Assembly: GCA_900315945.1 (NCBI GenBank)
Contig: ONAZ01000004.1
Span: forward strand, 1 to 64,000
Source of the DNA: an uncultured Lachnospiraceae bacterium
GTDB lineage: Bacteria; Bacillota; Clostridia; Lachnospirales; Lachnospiraceae
Reading direction: 5' to 3'
DNA: 64,000 bases
The translations under genes and the position numbers were made by a program. The notes under the pieces are model-generated. The model saw only the letters and a program-made list of their open reading frames with translations. It was not told where the DNA came from and did no database searches. This document shows, piece after piece, positions 18,908 to 28,914 of this stretch (position 1 is the stretch's first letter; each line of letters starts with the position of its first letter).

Positions 18908-19743
18908 AAAGCACAGTATTAACACTACAAAAACAAAAAGAAGAAGGAAACAAAATAACTATGCTTACAGCATATGATTATTCGGTTGCAAAGCTTATAG
19001 ATGCGGCTGGAATTGATGTTATTCTTGTGGGGGATTCACTTGGAATGACTATGCTTGGATATGAAGATACTCTTCCAGTTACAATGGAAGATATGATACA
19101 TCACACAGCGTGTGTATCTAGGGGTGCAAAGGATGCTTTTGTGATTGCTGATATGCCATTTATGTCATATCAGACATCAGTACGTGATGCAGTTTACAAT
19201 GCAGGAAGACTTATTAAAGAAGGACATGCTCATGCAATAAAACTTGAAGGAGGAGCAAGTGTCTGTGAGCAGATTAAAGCTATTACTGAGGCGAGTATTC
19301 CGGTGTGTGCTCATATTGGATTAACGCCACAGTCCACCAATGCCTTTGGCGGATTTAAGGTACAGGGTAAGAATATGCAGAGGGCAAAACAGATAGTCGA
19401 GGATGCATTAAGTGTGCAAGAGGCAGGGGCGTTTATGGTTACTCTTGAATGCATTCCAGAGAAGCTTGCATCACTTATTACAGATATTCTTGATATACCG
19501 ACCATAGGTATAGGTGCCGGGAATGGATGTGACGGTCAGGTGCTGGTATATCATGACATGTTAGGTATGTTTACAGATTTAAAACCTAAGTTTGTAAAGC
19601 ATTTTGGCAATATTGGAGAAGAAATGACCAAAGCATTTGTATCCTACAGAGACGAAGTCAAATCAAAAGCATATCCGGCTACAGAACACACATTTAAGAT
19701 TGAAGATGAAATAATGGAAGAATTATATAAGGAGTATAGATAA
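18904..19743 (+). CDS. panB: 3-methyl-2-oxobutanoate hydroxymethyltransferase
   Basis: PanB transfers a hydroxymethyl group from 5,10-methylene-THF to 2-oxoisovalerate, giving ketopantoate. The (beta/alpha)8 fold signature is clear: [12 protein letters not shown] (residues 22-33), [20 protein letters not shown] with the metal-binding Asp, and KLEGG near residue 114. Length (279 aa) is typical. It uses a GTG start overlapping the stop of the upstream reductase gene, so the two are translationally coupled. It is the first committed step of the pathway encoded by this operon. Confidence 0.97.
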   Translation: MKSTVLTLQKQKEEGNKITMLTAYDYSVAKLIDAAGIDVILVGDSLGMTMLGYEDTLPVTMEDMIHHTACVSRGAKDAFVIADMPFMSYQTSVRDAVYNAGRLIKEGHAHAIKLEGGASVCEQIKAITEASIPVCAHIGLTPQSTNAFGGFKVQGKNMQRAKQIVEDALSVQEAGAFMVTLECIPEKLASLITDILDIPTIGIGAGNGCDGQVLVYHDMLGMFTDLKPKFVKHFGNIGEEMTKAFVSYRDEVKSKAYPATEHTFKIEDEIMEELYKEYR

Positions 19744-20595
19744 ATGGAAGTAATAGTTGCAAGAACGCCTAAAGAGGTAAAGGAAACAATCAGGGATTGG
19801 AAAAAACAAGGATACAGCATAGGACTTGTCCCAACAATGGGATACCTTCATGAAGGGCACGGCTCATTAATAGAGAGGGCAGTTAAGGAAAATGACAAGG
19901 TTATGGTTAGCGTTTTTGTAAACCCAATACAATTTGGACCGAATGAGGATCTTGAGACATATCCTCGCGATTTTGATGCGGACCTTCAAATGATAGAAAA
20001 GCTTGGAGCAGATATGGTATTTCATCCGGAGCCTTCCGACATGTATGCACCAGATTTTTCCACAACTATAAGTGTAGCAGGAGTATCTGAGAATCTATGC
20101 GGAGCAAGAAGACCGGGACATTTTAATGGTGTCTGTACTGTTGTTACAAAGCTTTTTAATCTATCAGAAGCAGACAGAGCGTATTTTGGTCAAAAAGATG
20201 CTCAGCAACTTGCTGTAGTAAGAAGGATGGTAAGAGATTTAAATGCTAATATAGTAATCGTCGGATGTCCTATAATAAGAGAAGATGATGGATTGGCAAA
20301 AAGCTCCAGGAATACATATCTTAATCCGGACGAAAGAAAAGCGGCTACAGTGCTAAGTAAGGCATTAAGGACTGGAAAGCAGATGATTGAATCGGGAGAA
20401 AAAAACGCTGAGGTTGTGAAATCTAAGATTACAGAAATAATTTCAAAGGAACCACTTGCTAAGATTGATTATGTAGAAATAACAGACTGGAATTCTATTG
20501 AACCTGTTGATATAATAGACAGAAGCACGCTATGTGCAATAGCTGTTTATATAGGTAATACAAGACTTATTGATAACTTTATATATGAGGTATAA
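19744..20595 (+). CDS. panC: pantothenate synthetase (pantoate--beta-alanine ligase)
   Basis: PanC joins pantoate and beta-alanine with ATP, through a pantoyl-adenylate. It shows the HIGH-like nucleotidyltransferase motif (GYLHEGH, residues 33-39), the [12 protein letters not shown] substrate segment, the [10 protein letters not shown] region near 150 and the KSSRNTYL motif (about 184-191) that acts like a KMSKS loop. Its 283 aa match the family. The start is immediately downstream of the panB stop; the ribosome binding site AAGGAG lies within the end of panB. Confidence 0.97.
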   Translation: MEVIVARTPKEVKETIRDWKKQGYSIGLVPTMGYLHEGHGSLIERAVKENDKVMVSVFVNPIQFGPNEDLETYPRDFDADLQMIEKLGADMVFHPEPSDMYAPDFSTTISVAGVSENLCGARRPGHFNGVCTVVTKLFNLSEADRAYFGQKDAQQLAVVRRMVRDLNANIVIVGCPIIREDDGLAKSSRNTYLNPDERKAATVLSKALRTGKQMIESGEKNAEVVKSKITEIISKEPLAKIDYVEITDWNSIEPVDIIDRSTLCAIAVYIGNTRLIDNFIYEV

Positions 20596-20596
20596 A

Positions 20597-20986
20597 ATGC
20601 AACTTACAATGTTAAAAGGAAAGATACATAGAGCTGTTGTAAAACAGGCAGAACTTGATTATGTAGGTTCTATTACAGTAGATCCGTTGCTTCTTGAAGC
20701 GGCTGATATTCTCGAGTATGAGAAGGTTCAGATCGTAGATGTGGAAAATGGAAATAGATTTGAAACCTATACAATAGAGGGCGAAAGAGGTTCTGGACAG
20801 ATATGTCTTAACGGAGCAGCAGCCCGAATGGTTAGGGAGGGCGATCATATTATCATTATGTGTTATTGCCAGACGGATAGAGAAGAAGCAGCGTCTCATA
20901 AGCCGAAAGTTGTGTTCGTGGATTCCGACAACAAGATAGTTTCTATGGCAAGATATGAAAAACACGGAGAGATAAAGAATTATTAG
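20597..20986 (+). CDS. panD: aspartate 1-decarboxylase proenzyme
   Basis: PanD makes beta-alanine from aspartate with a pyruvoyl cofactor. The self-cleavage site YVGSITVD is present, with cleavage expected between Gly24 and Ser25, and Lys9 and Tyr22 lie in their conserved places. I chose ATG 20597 (129 aa) because it restores the canonical [13 protein letters not shown] beginning and has GAGG 6 bases upstream; the longer open frame starts inside panC. It supplies the second substrate for PanC. Confidence 0.96.
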   Translation: MQLTMLKGKIHRAVVKQAELDYVGSITVDPLLLEAADILEYEKVQIVDVENGNRFETYTIEGERGSGQICLNGAAARMVREGDHIIIMCYCQTDREEAASHKPKVVFVDSDNKIVSMARYEKHGEIKNY

Positions 20987-20994
20987 AGGTGAAG

Positions 20995-22188
20995 ATGCTT
21001 AAAGGAAAAACAATTATTCTAGGCGTAAGCGGTTCCATTGCCGCATATAAAACCGCAAATCTTGCGTCAATGCTTGTAAAACAACATGCAGATGTGCATG
21101 TGATAATGACGAAGAATGCAACTAATTTTATTAATCCAATTACATTTGAAACCCTTACAAATAATAAATGTATAGTAGACACATTTGACAGGGATTTTGA
21201 GTTTAATGTTGAACATGTGTCACTTGCTTCTAAGGCAGATTGCATGATGATAGCGCCAGCCACTGCAAATGTAATTGCGAAGCTTAGATGTGGCATTGCT
21301 GATGATATGCTTACAACAACAGCGCTTGCAATGGAAAAAGCTATGCTTATAGCACCCACCATGAATACCCATATGTATGAGAAAAAGGTGACTCAGGATA
21401 ATATCGCCACACTTAAGGACTATGGATATGAGGTAATAGAGCCGGCGGAAGGATATTTGGCTTGTGGTGATGTTGGAAAGGGGAAAATGCCAAATCCAGA
21501 GGTTTTAATCGAATATATTTATAAAGCTGTATTAAGAGATAAGGATATGATAGGCAAAAAGGTGCTAGTCACTGCCGGACCTACAAGAGAGGCTTTTGAT
21601 CCTGTAAGATTTGTAAGCAACCATTCTACCGGTAAGATGGGGTATGCACTTGCCAGAGAGGCAGCAGCAAGAGGGGCTGATGTTGTACTTATATCAGGAC
21701 CTGTTAATATAGCAGGGATTCCATATGTACATACTGTGGATGTCATTAGCGCAAAGGAAATGTACAAGGCGTGCGTCAAATATTTCCCAGACGCTGATAT
21801 AGTGATTAAGTCAGCTGCTGTAGCCGATTACAGACCTAAAGATATCTTAGAAGAAAAGATTAAAAAATCGGATTCTGATACAAAAGTTGAATTTGAAAAG
21901 ACAGATGATATACTTGCTTATCTTGGCAAGACAAAAAGAGATAATCAGTTTATTTGTGGCTTTTCAATGGAAACGGAGAATATGATTGAGAATTCCCGTT
22001 CCAAGCTTAAAAATAAAAATATAGATATGATAGTTGCAAATAATCTTAAGACTAAAGGGGCTGGTTTCGGAACAGAGACTAATGTTGTGACTCTTATTAC
22101 AGAAAGCAGCCGGAAGGAACTTGATATCATGTCCAAAGCAGATGTTGCACATGAAATTATAAATGAGATATTAAAAAACACCTTTTGA
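20995..22188 (+). CDS. coaBC: bifunctional phosphopantothenoylcysteine decarboxylase/synthetase
   Basis: CoaBC converts 4'-phosphopantothenate and cysteine to 4'-phosphopantetheine. The N-terminal CoaC flavoprotein half (residues 1-175) has the SGSIAAYK FMN loop, the catalytic His in NVEHVS, the PTMNTHMYE substrate motif and a GYLACGDVG redox Cys. The C-terminal CoaB half (180-397) has TAGPTREAFDPVRF and NHSTGKMGYALA, which bind CTP. ATG 20995 follows AGAGGTGA; an in-frame GTG at 20989 is less likely. It closes an operon that covers ketopantoate through to phosphopantetheine except for pantothenate kinase. Confidence 0.95.
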   Translation: MLKGKTIILGVSGSIAAYKTANLASMLVKQHADVHVIMTKNATNFINPITFETLTNNKCIVDTFDRDFEFNVEHVSLASKADCMMIAPATANVIAKLRCGIADDMLTTTALAMEKAMLIAPTMNTHMYEKKVTQDNIATLKDYGYEVIEPAEGYLACGDVGKGKMPNPEVLIEYIYKAVLRDKDMIGKKVLVTAGPTREAFDPVRFVSNHSTGKMGYALAREAAARGADVVLISGPVNIAGIPYVHTVDVISAKEMYKACVKYFPDADIVIKSAAVADYRPKDILEEKIKKSDSDTKVEFEKTDDILAYLGKTKRDNQFICGFSMETENMIENSRSKLKNKNIDMIVANNLKTKGAGFGTETNVVTLITESSRKELDIMSKADVAHEIINEILKNTF

Positions 22189-22230
22189 TAGTACCATTGC
22201 GGCAATATCAGTAAATTATTAATGTTTTTA

Positions 22231-22259
22231 TTGACAAACGTGTATTAGTATGATTAAAT
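22231..22259 (+). promoter_or_regulatory. promoter of the trp operon
   Basis: A consensus -35 box TTGACA (22231-22236) is followed after 17 bases by TTAAAT (22254-22259), a moderate -10 box. It lies just upstream of the T-box leader. Confidence 0.55.
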
Positions 22260-22269
22260 ACTAGATAAC

Positions 22270-22560
22270 TAAATAAGATTGAAACCGATGAGAAAGAGTA
22301 AGTAGTTAACTTCCCTATTCTAAGAGAGAGCTGTAGATGGTGTGATTACAGTAGAATATATTTTGATGAATGGACTTTCGAGGGCGAGCTGAAATAAGAA
22401 TAAAGTAGGCGAGACGGAGCAGACACTTCGTTAACAATGTCAGCATATGATGGTATGCGTTGAGTGGTCAATAGAGTAAAGCTATTGACAAGCCGGGTGG
22501 CACCGCAAGATATTAGATATTTTGTCCCAGCAATCGTAAGATTGCTGGGATTATTTTTTT
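22270..22560 (+). ncRNA. T-box riboswitch for tRNA-Trp
   Basis: This leader controls the trp operon by sensing uncharged tRNA. The stem I base has the K-turn-like CGATGAGAAAGAG and the AGAGAG...GGTG distal-loop elements. A specifier UGG codon sits at 22371-22373. The T-box core GGGTGGCACCGC is at 22495-22506; its variable base C would pair with the G discriminator expected on bacterial tRNA-Trp. The leader ends in a strong terminator (22525-22560). Together the specifier, the T-box base and the downstream trp genes agree. It fills most of the 384-bp gap before trpC. Confidence 0.93.
22525..22560 (+). terminator. T-box-controlled terminator
   Basis: An 11-bp stem, TCCCAGCAATC with GATTGCTGGGA, has a GTAA loop and is followed by TTATTTTTTT. 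It would be prevented by the antiterminator when uncharged tRNA-Trp binds. Confidence 0.93.
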
Positions 22561-22572
22561 AGGGAGAAAATC

Positions 22573-23358
22573 ATGATACTAGACACAATTGTAGAAGACA
22601 AGAAAATAAGACTTAGAGAAGAGAAGGATATAATTCCAGTCTCATTAATGAGAGATAAAGCCTACTCTGTGCTAAAGGATAAGACGAGGGATACAACTAA
22701 GTTCTATCATAACCTTGCCAAGGATGGAATTAGTATTATAGGTGAATTCAAGAAGGCATCTCCTTCTGCAGGGGATATTAATTCATCAATTGATTTACTA
22801 ACAAGAATAGATGAGTATAATGATTCAGTTGATGCAATTTCCTGTCTTACAGAGAAGGATCATTTCAAAGGAAGCACTGAGTATCTAGAACAGATCAGAG
22901 CAAAGTCAACGCTTCCAATTCTAAGAAAAGACTTTATGATAGATGAATATCAATTCTATGAAGCTAAGGTAATAGGTGCTGATGCAATACTTCTTATATG
23001 TGCCATACTTGATGATGCTAAGCTTAAAGCTTTCTATCAGCTATCGCAGGAATTAGGGTTAGATGTTCTAGTTGAATGTCACGACGAAGTGGAGATAGAA
23101 AGAGCACTTGAGATTGAGGCTCCTGTTATTGGAATTAATAATAGAAACCTTAATGATTTCTCAATTAGTCTTGATACAACTAAGAGGCTTAAGAAATACA
23201 TTCCTGAAGAAATAATTGTTGTATCAGAATCAGGTATTAAGACAGATGACGATGTTCGTTTTCTAAAGGACTTAGGTGTTGATGCATTCTTAATAGGTCA
23301 GTCATTTATGGAATCGAAAAGTCCAAGAGAACTTGCAAGAAGATGGAAGGATATGTGA
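22573..23358 (+). CDS. trpC: indole-3-glycerol-phosphate synthase
   Basis: TrpC closes the indole ring from carboxyphenylamino-deoxyribulose phosphate. The TIM-barrel motifs are present: EFKKASPSAG (residues 58-67, catalytic Lys and Ser), PILRKDFMIDEYQ (about 115), GINNRNL (about 190) and VSESGI (about 219). Its 261 aa are standard. It is the first gene after the T-box, which is unusual, since clostridial trp operons commonly begin with trpE. Its TGA overlaps a possible GTG start of trpF. Confidence 0.97.
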   Translation: MILDTIVEDKKIRLREEKDIIPVSLMRDKAYSVLKDKTRDTTKFYHNLAKDGISIIGEFKKASPSAGDINSSIDLLTRIDEYNDSVDAISCLTEKDHFKGSTEYLEQIRAKSTLPILRKDFMIDEYQFYEAKVIGADAILLICAILDDAKLKAFYQLSQELGLDVLVECHDEVEIERALEIEAPVIGINNRNLNDFSISLDTTKRLKKYIPEEIIVVSESGIKTDDDVRFLKDLGVDAFLIGQSFMESKSPRELARRWKDM

Positions 23359-23363
23359 CTTAC

Positions 23364-24017
23364 ATGAAGATTAAGATATGTGGAATCACAAATGAGAAGG
23401 AAGCAGATTATCTTAATGATAATATGGTTGACTTCGCTGGATTTGTGTTTTACGAGAAAAGCAAAAGGAATATTACAATAGATAAAGCAAGATTAATAAT
23501 GAACAGACTCGATTCTAATATAAAGAAGGTGGCGGTTATGGTTTCTCCTACGCTAGAAGAAGTAATTGATAAGGAAGATGACGGATTCGATGTAATCCAG
23601 ATTCATGGAGAAATTGACGAAGCCATACTTGATAGGACTAGAAAGAAAGTCTGGTGCGCCATTAATCTATCAGATGAAGAATATGATGATAAGATGCGAT
23701 GGCTTATGGGACTTAAGCCTAACCAATACCGGAAGATAACAGGTATTGTAATTGATTCTAAGAATTTCGGATCAGGAGAAGCATTTGACTGGCAGCAAAA
23801 CATAGACAAATTAGAATCTAAGGTGTTTAAGGACAAGACATTTATCCTTGCAGGAGGCCTTAATTCAGACAACGTTGCTGATGCAATCTCAATCCTCCAT
23901 CCAGACATAGTTGATGTGAGTTCTGGCGTAGAAGCTAGTGTAGATAAGGTGGGAAAAGAAAAAAGGCTAATAGATGATTTTGTTTTGGCAGTAAAGCAAA
24001 GCCTGCGAAGCGATTAA
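23364..24017 (+). CDS. trpF: phosphoribosylanthranilate isomerase
   Basis: TrpF isomerises phosphoribosylanthranilate before the TrpC step. It begins with the family hallmark MKIKICGI (residues 1-8, catalytic Cys), and has VQIHG-like VIQIHG (about 73), a DSK-Gly phosphate-binding segment near 135 and LAGGLNSDNV (about 166). ATG 23364 gives the usual N-terminus; a GTG at 23355 overlapping the trpC stop is an alternative start with closer AAGG spacing. The two genes are coupled. A long hairpin element follows immediately. Confidence 0.93.
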   Translation: MKIKICGITNEKEADYLNDNMVDFAGFVFYEKSKRNITIDKARLIMNRLDSNIKKVAVMVSPTLEEVIDKEDDGFDVIQIHGEIDEAILDRTRKKVWCAINLSDEEYDDKMRWLMGLKPNQYRKITGIVIDSKNFGSGEAFDWQQNIDKLESKVFKDKTFILAGGLNSDNVADAISILHPDIVDVSSGVEASVDKVGKEKRLIDDFVLAVKQSLRSD

Positions 24018-24030
24018 GCTACTAGAACGC

Positions 24031-24175
24031 ATGTCTAATTAGCCGAAGTCGTCTAAGTTATCGGCGATACCATTTCATGGTACCGCATACGATTTTCCTA
24101 TGAGCGTGACGACTTTCGGTAATTAGACATAAGATTAAATTAGATTGAGCGAGCAGGTATTATTAGGCGCAATAT
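24031..24175 (+). repeat. trp-operon hairpin element, copy 1 (trpF-trpB junction)
   Basis: The arms 24031-24053 and 24108-24130 are inverted repeats pairing 22 of 23 positions with one bulge on each side. The loop carries a second hairpin, GCG-A-TACCAT / ATGGTA-C-CGC (about 24064-24085). The right flank, up to about 24175, resembles that of copy 2 (AGACATAAGATTA, then GAGC-GAGCAGGTATT). There is no T-tract, so this is not a classical terminator. Copy 2 differs in the arms by paired, compensatory changes. Confidence 0.9.
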
Positions 24176-24194
24176 TTACTAGAAAGGAAGTATT

Positions 24195-25382
24195 ATGAAC
24201 GAAAAAGCATACTATGGACAGTTCGGTGGTCAATATGTTGCAGAGACCTTAATGAATGTCTTAAATGAGATTGACGAAGAATTTGAAAAGGCAATAAGAG
24301 ATGAAGAATTCATCAAAGAGTACAATTACTATCTTAAGGAATACGTAGGAAGAGAGACACCACTTTATCTTGCCGAGAACCTCTCTAAGAAATACGGCAC
24401 TAAGATATACCTTAAGAGAGAGGACCTTAATCATACAGGAGCTCATAAGATTAATAATGTATTAGGCCAGATTCTTCTTGCTAAGAGAATGGGCAAGACT
24501 AAGATAATAGCTGAAACAGGTGCAGGCCAGCATGGAGTTGCAACAGCAACAGGATGCGCACTATTCAATATGGAGTGTACCGTATTTATGGGTAGCGAAG
24601 ATGTTAAGAGACAGGCCCTTAATGTAATGAGAATGGAGATGCTTGGGGCAAAGGTTGTGTCAGTTGAATCAGGCTCTAATACCCTTAAGGATGCAACTAA
24701 TGAAGCTATTAGGACATGGGCTAAGACGGCAGAAGATACATTTTACATAATAGGTTCAGCAATAGGGCCTTACCCATATCCTAAGATGGTTAAAGAGTTC
24801 CAGTCATGCATCTCTAGAGAAGCCAAGAAGCAGCATTTTGAAAAAGAAGGAAGACTTCCAGATGTTGTAATAGCATGCGTAGGAGGTGGCTCTAATTCCA
24901 TTGGAATGTTCGCTGACTTTATTGATGAAAAGGATGTAAAGCTAATCGGCATTGAGGCAGCAGGCAAGGGGATAGATACCAATGAACACGCGGCATCAAT
25001 GGCAAGAGGACATATTGGTGTACTTCATGGAACCAAGTCATATTTACTAAGTGACGAGGATGGAAATGTGCAGCTAGCCCATTCCATTTCAGCAGGACTT
25101 GATTATCCAGGAGTCGGCCCAGAACACGCATTTCTTAGAGATTCAGGCAGGGCAGAATATGTACCAATTACAGATGCAGAGGCTATGGATGCACTAATGG
25201 AATTAACTCGTGAAGAAGGAATAATTCCTGCAATAGAAAGCGCCCATGCAATGGCCTATGCAATTAAATATGCTAAAGAAATGACAGAGAATCAGTCAAT
25301 GATTATATGCTTATCTGGCAGAGGCGACAAGGACGTTAATACAATTTCAGATTATATTGCCGGTAAAGGATATCTTAACTAA
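24195..25382 (+). CDS. trpB: tryptophan synthase beta chain
   Basis: TrpB condenses indole with serine using PLP. The PLP lysine motif HTGAHKINN is at about residues 82-90, the phosphate-binding GGGSN loop at about 234, and the SGRGDKD C-terminal motif at about 380. Its 395 aa are typical of the TrpB1 form. AGAAAGGAAG precedes ATG 24195. It starts the second block of the operon (trpB-trpA) after the first hairpin element, and TrpA follows after 13 bp. Confidence 0.98.
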   Translation: MNEKAYYGQFGGQYVAETLMNVLNEIDEEFEKAIRDEEFIKEYNYYLKEYVGRETPLYLAENLSKKYGTKIYLKREDLNHTGAHKINNVLGQILLAKRMGKTKIIAETGAGQHGVATATGCALFNMECTVFMGSEDVKRQALNVMRMEMLGAKVVSVESGSNTLKDATNEAIRTWAKTAEDTFYIIGSAIGPYPYPKMVKEFQSCISREAKKQHFEKEGRLPDVVIACVGGGSNSIGMFADFIDEKDVKLIGIEAAGKGIDTNEHAASMARGHIGVLHGTKSYLLSDEDGNVQLAHSISAGLDYPGVGPEHAFLRDSGRAEYVPITDAEAMDALMELTREEGIIPAIESAHAMAYAIKYAKEMTENQSMIICLSGRGDKDVNTISDYIAGKGYLN

Positions 25383-25395
25383 GGGGGTGATTGTT

Positions 25396-26184
25396 GTGAG
25401 TAATAGAATAGAAGAACATTTATCGAAATTACAGGAAAAAGGTGAGAAAGCCTTTATCACATATTACACCGCAGGGCTTGGTGGAATGGAGGCTACAAGA
25501 CAAATCATAGAAGCCCAGAAGGGATATACAGATGTTATAGAGCTTGGCATTCCATTCTCTGACCCAATTGCAGATGGAAGTGTGATTCAGCAGGCAAGTT
25601 ATGAGGCTATACAACAAGGCTCCAGCTTAAGAAAGACATTTGAACTTATGAAGGACATAAGAGATGCTGGGAGTCAGCAACCAATACTATTCATGATGTA
25701 TTACAACACAATTGTTAATTACGGAATAGAAGCTTTTGCTAAGAAATGTCATGAGTGTGGTGTAGATGGTCTTATTATTCCAGACCTTCCATTAGAGGAA
25801 CAGGAGGAGCTTCAACAAGCAATTGAAAAGTACGACACAACAATACTTGTTCAGCTGGTATCACCTATAAGTGCTGATAGAATACCAACAATTCTTAAGG
25901 ATGCAAGAGGATTTGTATATTGCGTATCTTCTATGGGAGTTACAGGTGGTAAAGGAACATTTCACAGTAAGGTAATAGATTATCTAACTGATGTTAAGAA
26001 ACATTCCAAGATTCCGGTGATGATGGGATTTGGAATTAGAGAAGCAAAGGATGTTGAACCTATGAAAGACATAATAGATGGAGCGATTGTTGGCTCTCAT
26101 TTTATCAATCTAATGAGAGAATCAGATTACAATCCTGATATTGCAAGGGAATATGTATCTAGATTTAAGAAGGATATGCAATAG
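25396..26184 (+). CDS. trpA: tryptophan synthase alpha chain
   Basis: TrpA cleaves indole-3-glycerol phosphate to indole and glyceraldehyde 3-phosphate. The catalytic Glu and Asp lie in ELGIPFSDPIADG (near residues 48-60), followed by QLVSPIS near 155 and the flexible loop VSSMGVTGGKGTF near 178. The GTG start at 25396 is chosen because AAGGGGGTGA (25381-25390) is ideally placed; the longer frame overlaps trpB. The protein is 262 aa. A hairpin element separates it from trpD. Confidence 0.96.
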   Translation: MSNRIEEHLSKLQEKGEKAFITYYTAGLGGMEATRQIIEAQKGYTDVIELGIPFSDPIADGSVIQQASYEAIQQGSSLRKTFELMKDIRDAGSQQPILFMMYYNTIVNYGIEAFAKKCHECGVDGLIIPDLPLEEQEELQQAIEKYDTTILVQLVSPISADRIPTILKDARGFVYCVSSMGVTGGKGTFHSKVIDYLTDVKKHSKIPVMMGFGIREAKDVEPMKDIIDGAIVGSHFINLMRESDYNPDIAREYVSRFKKDMQ

Positions 26185-26189
26185 TCAAC

Positions 26190-26257
26190 CACCTAAGCAC
26201 CAAATACCTGCTCCTCTCATACAGAAAATCGCGTCGCAGGATTTGGCTGCTTAGGTG
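26190..26257 (+). repeat. trp-operon hairpin element, type B (trpA-trpD junction)
   Basis: The left arm 26190-26211 and right arm 26236-26257 are inverted repeats (CACCTAAGCA / TGCTTAGGTG outside, CCTGC / GCAGG inside, AT-rich mismatches between). The right arm resembles bases 27400-27419 downstream of copy 2, and the left arm is nearly the exact reverse complement of that stretch. No T-tract follows. Confidence 0.85.
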
Positions 26258-26298
26258 TATAACTAGATGATAAACACTTACTTGAAAGGAGACACAAA

Positions 26299-27318
26299 AT
26301 GATTAAAGAAGCTATTGAGAAAATTGTAATGAAGGAAGACCTTACTTATGATGAGGCATACACAGTAATGAATGAGATAATGTCAGGTGAGACATCTCAG
26401 ACACAGAACGCGGCATTTCTAGCTGCTCTCTCAACCAAAAGCACGAAGAAAGAGACTGAAGAGGAAATACTAGGATGTGCTAAGGCCATGAGAGAGCATG
26501 CCCGGAAATGCGATCTAGGTAATCTAGACGCAATGGAAATAGTAGGTACAGGTGGAGACAGAGCAGGAAGCTTTAATATATCCACAACAACAGCATTTAT
26601 TGCAGCAGCTGCAGGAATAAAAGTTGCAAAGCATGGTAATCGTGCAGCATCATCCCTTAGTGGTACAGCTGATTGTCTTGAGGCTCTTGGAGCTAATATA
26701 GATAAGAGCCCTGAGGAATGTAAGAAGCTACTTGCTGATACGAACTTTTGCTTCTTTTTTGCACAGAAGTATCATACATCAATGAAGTATGTTGGTGCTA
26801 TAAGAAAGGAACTTGGCTTTAGAACTGTATTTAATATATTAGGACCACTTACTAACCCAGGATGTCCTACAAGACAGCTTCTTGGAGTATATGATGAATG
26901 TCTAGTGGAGCCTCTTGCAAGAGTATTATCAGATATGGGAGTAAAACGAGGAATGGTTGTATATGGCCGTGAGAAATTAGACGAGATTTCTGCTGTTGGC
27001 CCAACCTTTGTATGTGAGGTTAACGACGGATACTTTAAGTCCTATGACATTTCCCCTGAGGTATTCGGCTTTGACAGATGTGACAAGGAGGAGCTTGTAG
27101 GTGGTACCCCTGAGGAAAATGCTAATATCACCCGAGGCATCTTAAAGGGCGAGATTAAGGGTGGCAAGAGAAACACTGTTCTTATGAATGCAGGAGCAGC
27201 TCTATATATTGGAGGCAAAGCCGACTCCATCGCCAAGGGCGTCATTCTTGCAGAGGAGATACTAGATTCTGGTAAGGCTTATGAAGCGTTAGAGAAATAT
27301 ATTAAAATGTCTAATTAG
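26299..27318 (+). CDS. trpD: anthranilate phosphoribosyltransferase
   Basis: TrpD attaches phosphoribose to anthranilate. The PRPP-binding motif [14 protein letters not shown] is near residues 82-95, KHGNRA-ASS near 112, and the family's second conserved block [10 protein letters not shown] near 182. Its 339 aa are normal. AAAGGAGACAC precedes ATG 26299. The last three codons and the stop (27307-27318) coincide exactly with the left end of hairpin copy 2, so the repeat supplies the C-terminal residues MSN. Confidence 0.97.
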   Translation: MIKEAIEKIVMKEDLTYDEAYTVMNEIMSGETSQTQNAAFLAALSTKSTKKETEEEILGCAKAMREHARKCDLGNLDAMEIVGTGGDRAGSFNISTTTAFIAAAAGIKVAKHGNRAASSLSGTADCLEALGANIDKSPEECKKLLADTNFCFFFAQKYHTSMKYVGAIRKELGFRTVFNILGPLTNPGCPTRQLLGVYDECLVEPLARVLSDMGVKRGMVVYGREKLDEISAVGPTFVCEVNDGYFKSYDISPEVFGFDRCDKEELVGGTPEENANITRGILKGEIKGGKRNTVLMNAGAALYIGGKADSIAKGVILAEEILDSGKAYEALEKYIKMSN

Positions 27319-27420
27319 CCGAGGTCGGCTTAGTGATTTTCTTCATGAGCGTGCCGACGCTCGGTAATTAGACATAAGATTAATTAGTTTTAGAGCAGCA
27401 GGTATTTGGTGCTTAGATGT
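27307..27420 (+). repeat. trp-operon hairpin element, copy 2 (trpD-trpE junction)
   Basis: The arms 27307-27329 and 27353-27375 are inverted repeats with the same outer 11 bp as copy 1 (ATGTCTAATTA / TAATTAGACAT) and the same bulge positions. Compared with copy 1, one A-T pair has become G-C and one T-A pair has become G-C, changing both arms together. The loop (23 bases) shares GATTTTC and ATGAGCGT with copy 1 but lacks its inner hairpin. The right flank includes the type B module. Confidence 0.9.
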
Positions 27421-27442
27421 ATAAGACATAAGAGGTACTATT

Positions 27443-28912
27443 ATGAACGATTACGAAACATTAAAAAAATACACTAAAGATTATAATTACATTCCTGTTA
27501 AGAAGGAGATTCTTTCAGATGTTACAACACCTATTGAACTTCTTCGAATTCTTAGAGGTGTAAGCCCTCATGTATTTATACTTGAGAGCGTTATGGAACA
27601 GGAAAACTGGGGCAGATACACATTTCTTGGGTACAATCCTAAGCTATGTATTACATGCAGCAATAACCACCTTAAGATATATGACGCCAATGGGGCATTG
27701 GTATTAGAGGAAGTAGTTAGAGAACCTAAAGCTCATCTTAAAGATATATTAGAGAAATACAAAAGCCCGAAGATAAAAGACTATCCTTCCTTTACAGGTG
27801 GACTTGTAGGTTATTTTTCATTTGATTATATTAAGTATGCAGAGCCTAAGCTTAAGCTTGATGCAGAGGATACTGAGGGCTTTAAGGATTTTGATCTGAT
27901 GCTTTTTGACAAGGTGATTGCCTTTGATAATCTTAAGCAAAAGATAGTAATAATTGCCAATGCACCGGCTGATAATTTTAAGGATAGCTACAAGCAGGCG
28001 CTGACAGATATTGATGAGATTATAAGACTTATTCAAAATGGCAAGAAGGCTGACATCCCTAAGGGAGAGCTTTTATCAGATTATAGAGCCCTTTTTACTG
28101 AAGAAGAATTCTGCGAGAAGGTTAATAAAGCTAAGGATTACATTTACGAAGGAGATATATTCCAGGTTGTTCTTTCTAACAGATTAGAAGCAGATTTTAA
28201 AGGAAGTCTCTTTGATACCTATAGAATCTTAAGAACCCTTAATCCCTCACCATATATGTTCTATTTTAGTGGTGACGATATGGAGGTTGCTGGTGCAAGT
28301 CCAGAGACTCTTGTTAAGCTAGAGGATGGTGTTCTTCACACATTTCCACTAGCAGGGACAAGACCAAGAGGCAAGAATGAGAGTGAGGATAAGAGATTAG
28401 AAGAGGAGCTTCTAAAGGACGAGAAGGAACTTAGTGAACACAATATGCTTGTTGATCTTGGCAGGAATGACATCGGCAGAATATCTAAGTTCGGCTCTGT
28501 GGACGTTGAGAAATATATGGAGGTTTTGCGTTTCTCTCATGTTATGCATATAGGCTCAACTGTAAGAGGAGAGATTAGCGATAACAAGAGTCCTGTTGAT
28601 GTAATAGATGCGATTCTTCCGGCGGGCACATTGTCTGGTGCGCCTAAGATTAGAGCCTGCGAGATTATTAATGAACTAGAGAATAATAAGCGTGGTATAT
28701 ATGGTGGTGCCATAGGATATATTGACTTTGCAGGTAATCTTGATACTGCTATAGCCATTAGAATTGCTTACAAGAAGAATAACAAGGTATTTGTTCGCTC
28801 AGGTGCCGGAATCGTTGCAGATTCTAATCCTATAAGCGAATACAATGAGTGCCTTAACAAGGCGAAGGCTGTAATGCTTTCTATTGAGAAGGCTTCTAAG
28901 ATGGAGGACTAG
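27443..28912 (+). CDS. trpE: anthranilate synthase component I
   Basis: TrpE makes anthranilate from chorismate with TrpG-supplied ammonia. The feedback-site LLES-type motif appears as [15 protein letters not shown] (about residues 46-60). The catalytic core has PLAGTRPRG (about 300), a [10 protein letters not shown] segment, and [14 protein letters not shown] near 393. Its 489 aa are typical. Its position near the end of the operon, with trpG 2 bp behind, is unusual. The preceding hairpin element and AAGAGGT precede the start. Confidence 0.97.
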   Translation: MNDYETLKKYTKDYNYIPVKKEILSDVTTPIELLRILRGVSPHVFILESVMEQENWGRYTFLGYNPKLCITCSNNHLKIYDANGALVLEEVVREPKAHLKDILEKYKSPKIKDYPSFTGGLVGYFSFDYIKYAEPKLKLDAEDTEGFKDFDLMLFDKVIAFDNLKQKIVIIANAPADNFKDSYKQALTDIDEIIRLIQNGKKADIPKGELLSDYRALFTEEEFCEKVNKAKDYIYEGDIFQVVLSNRLEADFKGSLFDTYRILRTLNPSPYMFYFSGDDMEVAGASPETLVKLEDGVLHTFPLAGTRPRGKNESEDKRLEEELLKDEKELSEHNMLVDLGRNDIGRISKFGSVDVEKYMEVLRFSHVMHIGSTVRGEISDNKSPVDVIDAILPAGTLSGAPKIRACEIINELENNKRGIYGGAIGYIDFAGNLDTAIAIRIAYKKNNKVFVRSGAGIVADSNPISEYNECLNKAKAVMLSIEKASKMED

Positions 28913-28914
28913 TT

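Noticed and set aside
24018..24194. Attenuator or terminator reading of the trpF-trpB hairpin
   Set aside because: No T-tract follows the stem, and trpB has its own good ribosome binding site downstream.
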